Origin: Candidatus Omnitrophota bacterium
Lineage (GTDB): Bacteria > Omnitrophota > Gorgyraeia > Zapsychrales > Fredricksoniimonadaceae
Length of the DNA stretch: 58,671 bases
Reading direction: 5' to 3'
Assembly: GCA_903944345.1 (NCBI GenBank)
Contig: CAJARJ010000013.1
Coordinates: 1-58,671 of the forward strand
Shown: piece by piece, positions 16,775 through 25,890 of the stretch
How positions within the stretch are numbered: the stretch's first letter is position 1
Layout: each line of letters opens with the position of its first letter
Notes under the pieces: model-generated
Seen by the model: only the letters and a program-made list of their open reading frames with translations
What the model was told of the DNA's origin: nothing
Database searches by the model: none
Position numbers and translations under genes: made by a program

Positions 16775-16823
16775 GCGGTAATTATACCAAATAAAATTTT
16801 GATCCGGAGAAAATCGATAAAAA

Positions 16824-19613
16824 TTATCCTCGGGACAACAGAGGACGCAAATAAAACCCTGTATGCGACTCCGGATGAGAAACCAGTTCTTCGGGAGTTC
16901 CGGCAAAAACAACCTTACCCCCCTTATCACCCCCGTCTGGCCCAAGATCAATGATATGGTCCGCGCTTTTGATGATATCAAGATTATGCTCAATCACCAG
17001 AACCGTATTGCCCTTGTCCACCAGACGCTGCAGGACCACCAGAAGTTTATGCACATCCGCAAAATGCAGGCCGGTTGTCGGCTCGTCCAGAATATAGAAA
17101 GTTGTCCCCGTTGAAGGTTTGCAGAGTTCCGCGGCCAGCTTGACGCGCTGGGCTTCGCCGCCGGAAAGGGTCGTTGCCGACTGTCCCAGCTTCATGTATC
17201 CGAGCCCCACATCGGCCAGTGTCTGCAAAATCCGGGTCACCCTAGGTATCCCGTCAAAAAGCAGCAAGGCCTCGTCAATCGAACTCTCCAGAACCTGGCT
17301 TATATTCAATCCCTTGTACTCAACCTGCAGTGTCTGGTCATTGAAACGTTTGCCTTTACAAACCTCGCATTCCACATGCACATCGGAAAGAAAATGCATT
17401 TCGATCTGCTTGATCCCGTCCCCCTGACAGGCCTCACAACGTCCGCCCTTGACATTAAAACTGAAGCGTCCGGGACCATACCCGCGCAGCCTGGCTTCGG
17501 GCATCTTCGCAAAAAGCTCCCTGATATCAGAAAAAACACCGGTATAGGTTGCCGGATTGGATCTGGGTGTCCGGCCGATCGGCGACTGGTCAACCTCTAT
17601 GACCTTATCGATGAATTCCATTCCCTCGATTTTTTTGTGTGCCCCGGGTTTTTCCCTGGAAGAATAAAGATGCCTGGCCAGCGCCTTGTAGAGGATATCA
17701 TCCACCAGAGTCGATTTGCCCGACCCGGAAACACCGGTAATACACACCAGGGTTCCCAAAGGGATGCTAACGGAAATATTCTTAAGATTATGTTCGGTTG
17801 CTCCGAGAATAGCCAGGAATCTGTTGCCCTTGGCTTTTCTGCGCATCGCAGGAACCTCTATCGCCAGATCACCCCGGAGGTATTGCCCGGTTAATGATTC
17901 CCTCGACTTCAAAAGACCAGGCACATCGCCCTGATAAATAATATGCCCCCCGGACTGACCGGCCCCCGGCCCCAGGTCAACAACCCAGTCCGAACGCCGG
18001 ATGGTATCCTCATCATGTTCCACCACAATAAGAGTATTGCCCAGATCCCGCAAAGCATGCAGACTGCCCAACAAGCGGTCATTATCCTTCTGATGCAATC
18101 CAATGGAAGGTTCATCCAGAACATAGACCACGCCCACCAGTCCGGAACCTATCTGGGTCGCCAGCCGGATACGCTCTGCTTCCCCGCCAGACAACGTGGA
18201 GCTTCTGCGATCCAGTGTCAGATACTCCAGACCGACATTGATACAAAAATCGAGTCTCCGGATAATCTCCTTAAGAATCGGTGCCGCCACCAGGAAGCCT
18301 TCTCCTGAGAAACACAGAGCGCCCAGAAATTCCCGCGCGGCTTTAACCGAAAGCCTGGTGACCTCGGCAATATTTTTTCCGCCCACCTGAACCATCAGCA
18401 CTTCTTTCTTGAGGCGATCTCCCTGACAGGAAGGACAGGATCCCTCGGACATAAGCTTGGAAATTTCTTCCTTGAGCCAATCGCTGTCAGTCTCCCGAAA
18501 AAGCCTTTCTAGATACGAGCAAAGCCCCTCATATTTTTTTCCCCAAATAAGATCTTCCCCGCCATAAAGCAGACGACGCTTGAAATCCTTGGGCAATTTC
18601 TCGTAAGGCAAGGTGACATCAATGTTATAAAGACCAGCCAACTCTTTCATGACCGCACGATAATACATCATGTAGGAGCGCTGGCCTCTATGCCAGGGAA
18701 CCAGCGAAGATATCCATGGTTTGGCAGGATCCCCCATAAGAGAGGTCGGATCAACCTCCATCCGGGTTCCGAGTCCGTTGCAGACAGGACAAGCCCCATA
18801 AGGCGCATTGAATGAAAACGTTCGCGGTTCAAGTTCAGGAAGAGTGATATCCTCACCGGGAACAGAAAAATTTTCGCTGAGAACAATATCTTCTCCGCCT
18901 TCAGGAAAAGCGATAATCAATGTCCCCTTACCTATCTTGAGAGCCGTTTCCACAGATTCGGTAAGCCGGGAGAGACCATCCGGCTTGACCACCAGACGAT
19001 CCACAACAATCTCGATATTATGGATCCGGTAACGGTCGAGTTTGATCTTGTCATCCGGGCCGTAAATCACGCCATCGGCCCGCAACCTTACAAAACCGGC
19101 CTTGGCCACCTGCTCCTGGATATCGGGATAAGTTCCTTTCTTGCCGCGGACAAACGGGGCCAACACATAAAATTTTGTGCCCGGAGCAAAACGCATGATA
19201 CGCCCGACAACCTGCTGGGCACTCTGCTTCTCGATCCGCTGACCTTTATAATAGGGAACTCCCGTCCGCGCAAAAAGCAGACGCAGATGATCATAAATTT
19301 CTGTCTGGGTCGCAACTGTCGAACGCGGATTGCGACTGGTGGTTTTCTGTTCAATGGCGATTGTTGGACTCAACCCCTCGATGGCTTCAACCTCGGGTTT
19401 TTGCATCTGATCCAGAAACTGCCGGGCATATGCGGACAGGCTCTCAACATACCGGCGCTGACCCTCAGCATAAATCGTATCAAAAGCCAGCGAAGACTTG
19501 CCGGAACCGCTCAAACCGGTCATCACAATAAACTTGTTGCGGGGCAATTCCAGTGAAATATTTTTGAGATTATGCTGACTGGCATTCTTGATAACAATAT
19601 TCTGCATAAGCAT
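16824..19613 (-). CDS. uvrA: Excinuclease ABC subunit A (UvrA)
   Basis: About 929 residues from the ATG at 19613 (AAGGTG 7 bases upstream); a GTG at 19637 and an ATG at 19607 are alternatives. Full-length UvrA, the damage-recognising ATPase of nucleotide excision repair. First Walker [14 protein letters not shown] near residue 35, zinc site pairs CPVC and CPSC in the first half, signature [19 protein letters not shown]. Second Walker [14 protein letters not shown], zinc site CEAC...CEVC, signature [15 protein letters not shown] and Walker [12 protein letters not shown]. No missing catalytic residue. It stands just behind a terminator, so it may have a separate promoter or depend on read-through. 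Confidence 0.97.
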   Translation of the reverse strand: MLMQNIVIKNASQHNLKNISLELPRNKFIVMTGLSGSGKSSLAFDTIYAEGQRRYVESLSAYARQFLDQMQKPEVEAIEGLSPTIAIEQKTTSRNPRSTVATQTEIYDHLRLLFARTGVPYYKGQRIEKQSAQQVVGRIMRFAPGTKFYVLAPFVRGKKGTYPDIQEQVAKAGFVRLRADGVIYGPDDKIKLDRYRIHNIEIVVDRLVVKPDGLSRLTESVETALKIGKGTLIIAFPEGGEDIVLSENFSVPGEDITLPELEPRTFSFNAPYGACPVCNGLGTRMEVDPTSLMGDPAKPWISSLVPWHRGQRSYMMYYRAVMKELAGLYNIDVTLPYEKLPKDFKRRLLYGGEDLIWGKKYEGLCSYLERLFRETDSDWLKEEISKLMSEGSCPSCQGDRLKKEVLMVQVGGKNIAEVTRLSVKAAREFLGALCFSGEGFLVAAPILKEIIRRLDFCINVGLEYLTLDRRSSTLSGGEAERIRLATQIGSGLVGVVYVLDEPSIGLHQKDNDRLLGSLHALRDLGNTLIVVEHDEDTIRRSDWVVDLGPGAGQSGGHIIYQGDVPGLLKSRESLTGQYLRGDLAIEVPAMRRKAKGNRFLAILGATEHNLKNISVSIPLGTLVCITGVSGSGKSTLVDDILYKALARHLYSSREKPGAHKKIEGMEFIDKVIEVDQSPIGRTPRSNPATYTGVFSDIRELFAKMPEARLRGYGPGRFSFNVKGGRCEACQGDGIKQIEMHFLSDVHVECEVCKGKRFNDQTLQVEYKGLNISQVLESSIDEALLLFDGIPRVTRILQTLADVGLGYMKLGQSATTLSGGEAQRVKLAAELCKPSTGTTFYILDEPTTGLHFADVHKLLVVLQRLVDKGNTVLVIEHNLDIIKSADHIIDLGPDGGDKGGKVVFAGTPEELVSHPESHTGFYLRPLLSRG

Positions 19614-19653
19614 GGCAACACCTTGGTTTCCTGACACTGGAAAAATGCAGATT

Positions 19654-19691
19654 AAAAAAAACCCCCTGTTTCAACGAAAGAAAACAGGGGG
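19654..19691 (-). terminator. Intrinsic terminator behind the lysine-rich small gene
   Basis: On the minus strand CCCCCTGTTT, a 10-base loop and AAACAGGGGG make a perfect 10-bp stem (19662-19691), followed directly by eight T (19654-19661). This is a textbook rho-independent terminator and marks the end of the biosynthetic transcript. Confidence 0.92.
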
Positions 19692-19712
19692 GCCTGATCA
19701 GGCAGTAAAATA

Positions 19713-20021
19713 TTACTTCTTGCCTTTTTTCGCAGGTTTTGCGGTCTTCGCAGACTTGACAACTTTCTTGACATCCTTCTTGGCAACCTTCTTCTTTTTG
19801 CCTCCCTTGACCATAACGGCGGAAGAAATATCTCCATCCTTGTCGAGGAAATACAAAAAGCCAGGCTCCTTCTTGAGTCCGACCTTGGCAACCTTCTTGG
19901 GTTTTCCACCCTTCTTGTCGCCGCGGGCCATGACCGCGCAAGAAACGTCTCCGTCCTTGTCAATAAAATAAAGCAAGCCTTTTTCTCTCTTGATACCTAC
20001 TTTTGCAACTTTTTTAGCCAT
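19713..20021 (-). CDS. Small two-repeat protein with lysine-rich tail
   Basis: About 102 residues from the ATG at 20021, preceded by AAAGGAGGTG, an almost perfect Shine-Dalgarno sequence, so translation should be very strong. Two near-identical repeats: KKVAKVGIKREKGLLYFIDK / DGDVSCAVMARG, and KKVAKVGLKKEPGFLYFLDK / DGDISSAVMVKG. The tail is about 30 residues made almost only of Lys, Ala and Val. The DKDGD loop resembles a calcium- or metal-loop but is not a complete EF-hand. The tail resembles bacterial histone-H1-like tails, hinting at nucleic-acid binding. Family not recognised; function unknown. It ends at a strong terminator. Confidence 0.85.
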   Translation of the reverse strand: MAKKVAKVGIKREKGLLYFIDKDGDVSCAVMARGDKKGGKPKKVAKVGLKKEPGFLYFLDKDGDISSAVMVKGGKKKKVAKKDVKKVVKSAKTAKPAKKGKK

Positions 20022-20038
20022 ATTTTCACCTCCTTTCA

Positions 20039-20863
20039 CTATGTCCCGATTTTAATGCAGTCGAAATACTGTTTCAGGGTCTGTATACCCGACAAGACCG
20101 CCAGATAACTGGTTTTGGGATTATCCGGGCAGACATTATTCTCGGTGCGGGTAACCACACGCCCCGCTGGCCCATCAAGCACAATCTCATGAATATTGCT
20201 TTTAACCGAAGGATCGGCAATAATCCGGACCCGCAAACTTGACGCTGGCCCCAGCGCCAGACGCAGGACAGCAGCCACGTTGATGTTTTGCGGAAACCGG
20301 CGCACGGCGTCCAGCGCATTACCGTCGAATAAAAGTTTTTCTTTTGTAATGCCCTCCAGGGAAATCTTTCTGGAAACAAGATACGCGTTCCCCAGAAAAC
20401 CTGCCGGAGGCTTGCGGGTCGTAAGCGTTGCCGAAACTTTCCCGGCCAGTGTGGCGGCTTTAACAGCGTCCAGCCCGGCAATCGAACCCGAAGGCAAAAG
20501 CAATGAAATGCCATTCTTGCGTGCCAGAGTAAAGACAGAGGGATAACCGGACAACCGCCCAATACTCATCACCATGATATTCTTTCCGGCCCGGATCGAT
20601 TGACGCACAATATCTACGGTAGCCGAAGAATTGACGCACTCAAGAACCAGATCGGATTCCTGAATCAGTTGAGCCAGTGTCGTTTTTACAATGGACTTTG
20701 CACGCAGGCGGGAAGACAGGGAAAAAGCTTTTTCGGTATCGATGTCATAGAGAGCGGAAACAAGAAACTTGTTTTTAAGTTCCTTGCGGACGCTCATGGC
20801 GATACGGGAACCTATTGCACCGCACCCTACGATACCAAGCTTTAAACTGCGCAGTGGACTCAT
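20039..20863 (-). CDS. nadX: L-aspartate dehydrogenase (NadX-like)
   Basis: About 274 residues from the ATG at 20863 (MSPLRSLKLGIVG); a TTG at 20884 is less likely. Rossmann motif GIVGCGAIGSRIA binds NAD(P). Family blocks: VLECVNSSAT, MVMSIGRLSG, LLPSGSIAGLDAVKAA, LTTRKPPAG, RFPQNINVAAVLRLALG and the active-site region ADPSVKSNIHEIVLDG. It converts aspartate to iminoaspartate (NAD precursor) or runs the reverse amination. Usual partners nadA and nadC are not in the window. It lies directly behind panC. Confidence 0.9.
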   Translation of the reverse strand: MSPLRSLKLGIVGCGAIGSRIAMSVRKELKNKFLVSALYDIDTEKAFSLSSRLRAKSIVKTTLAQLIQESDLVLECVNSSATVDIVRQSIRAGKNIMVMSIGRLSGYPSVFTLARKNGISLLLPSGSIAGLDAVKAATLAGKVSATLTTRKPPAGFLGNAYLVSRKISLEGITKEKLLFDGNALDAVRRFPQNINVAAVLRLALGPASSLRVRIIADPSVKSNIHEIVLDGPAGRVVTRTENNVCPDNPKTSYLAVLSGIQTLKQYFDCIKIGT

Positions 20864-20880
20864 GCCCCGATATTTCCTGT

Positions 20881-21732
20881 TCAAGAAGAAGGTCTAACAA
20901 TAATGTTGTCTATCAGCCTGGTATTGCCGACTCTGGCAGCAACCGCGATCATGACTTTACCGTTAATTTTCCCGACATCTTTCAAGGTTTTGATATCAAC
21001 GCAGGAAACATATTCAATGCTAGCACCCGTTCCGTCGTTAATCAACTGCTTTATTTGCAAAATAATTCTTTGTGCGTCGGACTCCCCGCGGGCGACCGCC
21101 TCACGGGCAGCAGAAAGAGCAGCATAAATACCCGCAGCCCGAACCCGATCCTCGTCGGAAAGATACCGGTTGCGGGAACTCATGGCCAGCCCGTCTTTTT
21201 CACGCACCACCGGACACACCCTGAGCTTGACAGAAAAATTAAGATCGTCCGTCATCCGGCGAATCACCGCCACCTGCTGAGCATCTTTCTGTCCAAGGAA
21301 CATACGCTCCGGCTGGACAATATTGAGCAACTTGGCAACCACCAGAACAACGCCGTCAAAATGTCCCGGACGGAAACGTCCGCACAAACCATCGCTCAAA
21401 ACATCGACCCTCACCCTGGTCAAGAATTCCGGGGCATACATATCTGAAGCCCGGGGAACAAAAAGATAATCAGCCCCGGCAGAAGCCGCCAACGCCCGGT
21501 CTTTGCCAAGATCCCGTGGATAACGGGACAGGTCTTCTTTGGGCCCGAACTGCGCCGGGTTGACAAACAGGCTGACCACCACCACATCACATTCTTTTCT
21601 GGCCTGGCGCATCAGGCTAAGATGCCCCTCATGGAAAGCCCCCATAGTGGGAACAAAACCTGTGCGTTTACCCTGCTGTTTGAGCTTCAGGAAAATGTTC
21701 TGGGCCGTATGGACTGAAGTAATAAGGCGCAT
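20881..21732 (-). CDS. panC: Pantothenate synthetase
   Basis: 283 residues, normal length. It joins pantoate and beta-alanine with ATP to give pantothenate. Motifs: GFVPTMGAFHEGHLSLM (HIGH-like nucleotide site), VSLFVNPAQFGPKEDLSRYP, DGLCGRFRPGHFDGV, MFLGQKDAQQVAVIRRM and GLAMSSRNRYLS (KMSKS-like). GAGGTAGAGC precedes the ATG. panB and panD are not in the window. Cytoplasmic. Confidence 0.97.
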   Translation of the reverse strand: MRLITSVHTAQNIFLKLKQQGKRTGFVPTMGAFHEGHLSLMRQARKECDVVVVSLFVNPAQFGPKEDLSRYPRDLGKDRALAASAGADYLFVPRASDMYAPEFLTRVRVDVLSDGLCGRFRPGHFDGVVLVVAKLLNIVQPERMFLGQKDAQQVAVIRRMTDDLNFSVKLRVCPVVREKDGLAMSSRNRYLSDEDRVRAAGIYAALSAAREAVARGESDAQRIILQIKQLINDGTGASIEYVSCVDIKTLKDVGKINGKVMIAVAARVGNTRLIDNIIVRPSS

Positions 21733-21738
21733 CCAGCT

Positions 21739-22161
21739 CTACCTCGTTTCAGGGGAAAAATCCGGAAAAACCTCTCTCAAAGGGCACATGACAAAATCCC
21801 GCTCAAGCATCCTAGGATGCGGAATTGTCAATAAAGGCGTTTCTAAGACCAGATCAGAATATAAAAGAATATCGATATCAATCACTCTTGGCCCGTTTTT
21901 TTCGGTACGCACGCGCCCCAGATCGGCCTCGATCCCCAGCACAACCTCAAGAAGACGTTCTGGCGAAAGCAGTGTTTCGGCCTTGAGAACCGCATTCAAA
22001 TACAAGCCCTGCGGCGGCCCCCCCTGCGGCACCGTCTCCAGAACAGAAGAAAGAACAAGCGGAGTGACTCTCTGTCTAGTGAGCAGCTGCAAAGCCTGGT
22101 CGATATTTTTCCGACGATCGCCCAGATTCGAACCCAGACCAAGGTAAACGATATTCGACAA
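21739..22161 (-). CDS. folK: 6-hydroxymethyl-7,8-dihydropterin pyrophosphokinase
   Basis: 140 residues, matching FolK, which makes the pyrophosphorylated pterin for folate synthesis. Motifs: YLGLGSNLGDRRKNI at the N terminus, YLNAVLKAET, the loop LGRVRTEKNGPRVIDIDILLY (RxxRxGPRxIDLDIL form) and IPHPRMLERDFVM. The start appears to be TTG at 22161, since no ATG or GTG precedes GLGSN in frame and AGAGG stands 5 bases before it; a rare start codon. It lies between dapL and panC. Confidence 0.95.
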   Translation of the reverse strand: MSNIVYLGLGSNLGDRRKNIDQALQLLTRQRVTPLVLSSVLETVPQGGPPQGLYLNAVLKAETLLSPERLLEVVLGIEADLGRVRTEKNGPRVIDIDILLYSDLVLETPLLTIPHPRMLERDFVMCPLREVFPDFSPETR

Positions 22162-22178
22162 GAAAACCTCTTTCTCGC

Positions 22179-23345
22179 TCAGGAGGCAAGAATACGGCCA
22201 ATACGTTCGACCGCTTCATGGATGCGGTCAACCGATATGGTCAGAGCCATGCGCACATAGCCTTCCCCGCTCTTGCCGAAACCGACTCCGGGTGTCACCA
22301 GAACGTTGGCCTGATCCAAGAAAGCCTTCGCACAGGACATCGAATCCTCAAACCTGGAAGGCAGCCTGGCCCAGACATAAAAAGAGGCGCCGGGAGGATC
22401 AATCTTCCAGCCAAAAGCACGGCAACCGTTAACCAAAGCGTCGCGACGCTGCTGATAAGTAAAACGCATGTCTTCAATTTCCGCCGGATCCATATTAAGC
22501 GCGGCTATCCCCGCATGCTGGATCGCGTTAAAGACTCCGGAATCGACATTGGACTTGACCCTGGCCAATGCCGAAATCAACCGGGGATTTCCGCAGGCCC
22601 AGCCCAGACGCCACCCCGTCATGAAATACGTTTTGGAAAACGAATGAAACTCGATGGCAATATCTTTCGCACCCGGGATCTCCAGAATGCTCGGCGGTTT
22701 GACCCCGTCGAAGTAAACCTCTGAATAGGCCAGATCGGAAATAATCATGATATTCTTCTCGGTACAAACCTTGACCAGATCGGTATAAAAAGCCTTGTCG
22801 GCCACCGCCGCGGTGGGATTATTGGGATAACAGACAATAATGGCCCGAGCGCCCTTGGCATTTTCGATATCCTGAATCTTAGGAAGAAATCCGTTGGACG
22901 CTTTAAGAGGAAGATACTGAATCTTGCCACCGGCAAACGTCACAGCAGCCTGGTAAGCCGGATAAGCCGGATCGGTCAACAAGACCTTGTCCCCGGGGTT
23001 GATAATAGCCAGCGGTAAATGTGCCAGGCCTTCTTTAGAACCGATCAAAGGATAAATTTCGGTTGCAGGATCCAGATCAACAGAAAAGCGGCCCTTGAAC
23101 CATTTCGCAATCTCTGCACGCAGAGCAGGAACTCCCGCATCAAACGGATAATGATGATTATCCCCGTTATCCAGGGCTTTTTTCATGGCTTCGACGATCA
23201 CCCCGTAGGTGCGCTGGTCAGGGTCCCCGACCCCAAGACTTATAACATCCCTTCCCTCGGCCAAAGCCGCCCGCTTGGCTTTGTCAATCTCCAGGAAAAG
23301 ATACGGCGGCAACTGTGTGAGGCGTTCGGAGAATTCGATTTGCAT
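22179..23345 (-). CDS. dapL: LL-diaminopimelate aminotransferase
   Basis: 388 residues of fold-type I PLP aminotransferase. It converts tetrahydrodipicolinate directly to LL-diaminopimelate with glutamate, bypassing DapD/C/E. Visible: ISLGVGDPDQRT, the DapL-typical HHYPFDAGVPALR, PNNPTAAVA, the PLP lysine block EFHSFSKTYFMTGWRLGW and the carboxylate-binding Arg in VRMALTIS. Neighbouring dapA, dapB, dapF and lysA complete the DapL pathway, which supports this over other class I aminotransferases. GAGGAG precedes the ATG. Confidence 0.93.
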   Translation of the reverse strand: MQIEFSERLTQLPPYLFLEIDKAKRAALAEGRDVISLGVGDPDQRTYGVIVEAMKKALDNGDNHHYPFDAGVPALRAEIAKWFKGRFSVDLDPATEIYPLIGSKEGLAHLPLAIINPGDKVLLTDPAYPAYQAAVTFAGGKIQYLPLKASNGFLPKIQDIENAKGARAIIVCYPNNPTAAVADKAFYTDLVKVCTEKNIMIISDLAYSEVYFDGVKPPSILEIPGAKDIAIEFHSFSKTYFMTGWRLGWACGNPRLISALARVKSNVDSGVFNAIQHAGIAALNMDPAEIEDMRFTYQQRRDALVNGCRAFGWKIDPPGASFYVWARLPSRFEDSMSCAKAFLDQANVLVTPGVGFGKSGEGYVRMALTISVDRIHEAVERIGRILAS

Positions 23346-23375
23346 AAAGCGGAAAACTCCTCGAATATTAAAATG

Positions 23376-24098
23376 TTAGTCCAGTCCAAGCACTTGCTGC
23401 ATGGAAAAAATTCCGTTGTCTTTGTAGGCAACAAATTTCGCCGCGACCAAAGCTCCTTCGGCGAACATGTCCCTCGTTTTGGCATTATGCGAAATTTCTA
23501 TTGTGTCCACCGGGCCGTCGAACGTCACCTTGTGATAACCGATAACTTCCCCCTCCCGGAGCGATTCGACAGGCACATTGCACAGCTGCCGGGCCGAAGA
23601 AAGTGCCACAATCTCGGCCATGGTCTTGGCTGTTCCGGAGGGCGCATCCTTCTTGTGAATGTGATGGGTCTCGGTTATGGAAACATCATAGCCCTTGAGC
23701 GCCTCGGTCATTTTGCGCAAGACACCAAAAAGCACATTGACACCAATCGACATATTCGAAGAACGCACCAACGCCAGCGAACGCGACGCTTTCATGATCT
23801 TTTCATCCTGATCAACCGTCAGGCCCGTTGTGCCGATAACCATCCTGATCCGGTTCTGGAGGCAAAAATCCAGGTTCTTCATTGTTGCTTCCGACGCGGT
23901 GAAATCGATAAGGACATCCGCCCCTTTGATGGCACGAATATCTGTAGACACCTTGATGCCGGCCAGTTGTGCCGGAACATCGGGCGCATCCGGACGCTCG
24001 ACCAGCGCAACAATCTGAAAATCAGGATTATGTGCTGCCAGATCAGTTATCCTCTGCCCCATCCTGCCCATACATCCCGTGACAGCAAGTTTGACCAT
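23376..24098 (-). CDS. dapB: 4-hydroxy-tetrahydrodipicolinate reductase
   Basis: 240 residues, a little shorter than the E. coli enzyme. Nucleotide motif VTGCMGRMGQRI, VLIDFTASEAT, VIGTTGL and the catalytic block ETHHIHKKDAPSGTAKTM (E-x-HH-x(3)-K-x-DAPSGTA) are all present. It reduces the DapA product with NAD(P)H. It sits 6 bases behind dapA with AGGGG before its ATG. Confidence 0.97.
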   Translation of the reverse strand: MVKLAVTGCMGRMGQRITDLAAHNPDFQIVALVERPDAPDVPAQLAGIKVSTDIRAIKGADVLIDFTASEATMKNLDFCLQNRIRMVIGTTGLTVDQDEKIMKASRSLALVRSSNMSIGVNVLFGVLRKMTEALKGYDVSITETHHIHKKDAPSGTAKTMAEIVALSSARQLCNVPVESLREGEVIGYHKVTFDGPVDTIEISHNAKTRDMFAEGALVAAKFVAYKDNGIFSMQQVLGLD

Positions 24099-24104
24099 AA
24101 TATT

Positions 24105-24989
24105 CTACCCCTTGATAAGTTGGTACCGGACCAGCGTTTGTTTTAACACATCCAGGTTGACGGACTCCAGCTCGCACAAAGGCAAACGAACCTTGGGGGA
24201 ACAAAGCCCCATGAGCCCACAGGCCGTCTTGACCGGAACAGGGTTGGTTTCAATAAAAAGGGTTTTGATCAAAGACATAAGCGCATCCTGTTTGATACCG
24301 GCTTCCTGAGTCTTTCCCTGCAGCATCAAATCCGTGACTTCCGCCACCTCTTTGGGCATAATATTGGCCAGAACGGAAATAACCCCGGTTCCGCCGAGTT
24401 TCATCATCGGGACCGTCAAAGCATCATCCCCGGACAAAAGAGTGAAACCTTTTCCGCAGGCAGCCACTACATCCTCAGCCTGTTTAAGATTGCCCGAAGC
24501 TTCCTTGACCCCGATAATATTCTTGCAGTCTTTGGCCAGACGGGCAACCGTCGCGGTTTCAATATTCCGGGCGCAACGTCCTTCAATATTGTAAAGAATA
24601 ACAGGTATCTTGACGCTGTCAGCCACCGCCTTGAAATGCAGGTACAATCCCTGCTGGGTGGGCTTGTTGTAATAAGGGGTGACCACCAGCGCGGCATCCG
24701 CTCCGGCATCCTGGGCGTGCCTGGTAAGACGGATCGCCTCCGCGGTTGAATTGGAACCGGTCCCGGCAATGACCGGGATACGTTTGCGCACGGTATCGAC
24801 GGTGATCTCGATGACCCGGTCATGTTCTTCATGAGAAAGCGTCGGTGACTCCCCGGTTGTCCCGCAGGGAACAATACCGCTGGTGCCATTACTGATCTGG
24901 CGCTCAATAAGCTCCGCAAGCTTCCATTCATCAACACCATGCTCGGTCAAAGGTGTAACCAAAGCCACAATCGAACCTTTTAACTGCAT
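24105..24989 (-). CDS. dapA: 4-hydroxy-tetrahydrodipicolinate synthase
   Basis: 294-residue TIM barrel that condenses pyruvate with aspartate semialdehyde. Present are the GTTGESPTL substrate loop, the Tyr of VILYNIEGRC, the Schiff-base Lys of IGVKEASGNL, and GDDAL. GGAGGGG lies before the ATG at 24989. First committed step of the lysine/diaminopimelate branch. Confidence 0.97.
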   Translation of the reverse strand: MQLKGSIVALVTPLTEHGVDEWKLAELIERQISNGTSGIVPCGTTGESPTLSHEEHDRVIEITVDTVRKRIPVIAGTGSNSTAEAIRLTRHAQDAGADAALVVTPYYNKPTQQGLYLHFKAVADSVKIPVILYNIEGRCARNIETATVARLAKDCKNIIGVKEASGNLKQAEDVVAACGKGFTLLSGDDALTVPMMKLGGTGVISVLANIMPKEVAEVTDLMLQGKTQEAGIKQDALMSLIKTLFIETNPVPVKTACGLMGLCSPKVRLPLCELESVNLDVLKQTLVRYQLIKG

Positions 24990-25046
24990 ACGCCCCTCCG
25001 TCCCGTTACAAAAAGAATCTCCTGCTCATTTTTGAGAAAAGCAGAT

Positions 25047-25874
25047 TCAATAATAATATTCACCTTTGGCAATAAACTTCCCGCTGCCTTTCAGCCAGAC
25101 ATTCGTGACAGTCAAAGACTCGGCCGCAAGATCGAACGTCACATCCAGAATTTCTGTGCTCTTTGTAAGAACCCGCATCGAAGCCCCCTTGACCGAGGTC
25201 AGCGGTGTCTTTTCCTGCAAATACCCGACCAGGGCGGAGGCCACACTGCCGGTGCCACAAGCCAGGGTTTCGGCTTCCACCCCACGCTCGTAGGTTCGTA
25301 ATGCCACCTGTCCGGGCGCCGTCCGCTGAACAAAATTGACGTTTGTCCCCTTCGGAGCGAAAACCGCATGATTCCGGACAATGCGACCAAGACCGTTGAC
25401 ATCCACCTCACGCAGGTCACTGACAAAAATCACGGCATGCGGAACCCCGGTATTGATAAAATGGGCTTCCAGCTGCTTTCCGGCAGCCTCGAAGGTTATC
25501 CCGGGACGATAATCCCGGGGATCCGACAAGCACACACAAGCCTGTTCATTACTGGCCGTGGCCCGGATGACTCCGGCCAGGGTTTCCATCGTAAAAAACT
25601 CGGGAACAACAGCAAACTTGCGGGCAATATAAACCGCCATGCAACGAGCTCCGTTACCGCACATTTCAGCTTCGGACCCGTCGGCATTGATAATACGCAT
25701 ACGATGATCGCAGGAAGAGGACGTATCGAGGATTAAAACCCCATCCGCACCGACCCCCATATGACGGTCGCACACCTTGCGGGCAAACCGGGCCAGATCA
25801 AGGCCTGGCATCGCGTCGATAACGATAAAATCATTACCTGCTCCCTGCATCTTGTAAAAAGGAACCTTTATCAT
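25047..25874 (-). CDS. dapF: Diaminopimelate epimerase
   Basis: 275 residues from the ATG at 25874 (MIKVPFYKMQGAGNDF), with AGGGAG 4 bases before it; a longer in-frame stretch to 26120 lies inside lysA and is not part of the gene. The enzyme interconverts LL- and meso-diaminopimelate using two Cys: the first in EMCGNGARC, the second in TLACGTGSVA. Both are present. Meso-diaminopimelate feeds peptidoglycan and LysA. Confidence 0.97.
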   Translation of the reverse strand: MIKVPFYKMQGAGNDFIVIDAMPGLDLARFARKVCDRHMGVGADGVLILDTSSSCDHRMRIINADGSEAEMCGNGARCMAVYIARKFAVVPEFFTMETLAGVIRATASNEQACVCLSDPRDYRPGITFEAAGKQLEAHFINTGVPHAVIFVSDLREVDVNGLGRIVRNHAVFAPKGTNVNFVQRTAPGQVALRTYERGVEAETLACGTGSVASALVGYLQEKTPLTSVKGASMRVLTKSTEILDVTFDLAAESLTVTNVWLKGSGKFIAKGEYYY

Positions 25875-25890
25875 ATCTCCCTGCGGCTTT

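Noticed and set aside
16781-16786. TATAAT in front of the TPR gene as promoter
   Set aside because: It lies only a few bases before the start codon and has no convincing -35 box.
16775-16993. N-terminal extension of the TPR protein
   Set aside because: Lies mostly inside uvrA, and a clear signal peptide starts at 16774.
19714-20010. Two-repeat lysine-rich gene as a CRISPR-like or satellite repeat
   Set aside because: The repeat is a protein repeat with synonymous differences in one frame and a ribosome site, not a DNA array.
20815-21447. Plus-strand open frame of 210 codons
   Set aside because: Antisense shadow of panC and nadX.
23019-24146. Long plus-strand open frame of 375 codons
   Set aside because: It is antisense to dapL and dapB, whose motifs are unmistakable; the frame is the usual complement of GC-biased codons.
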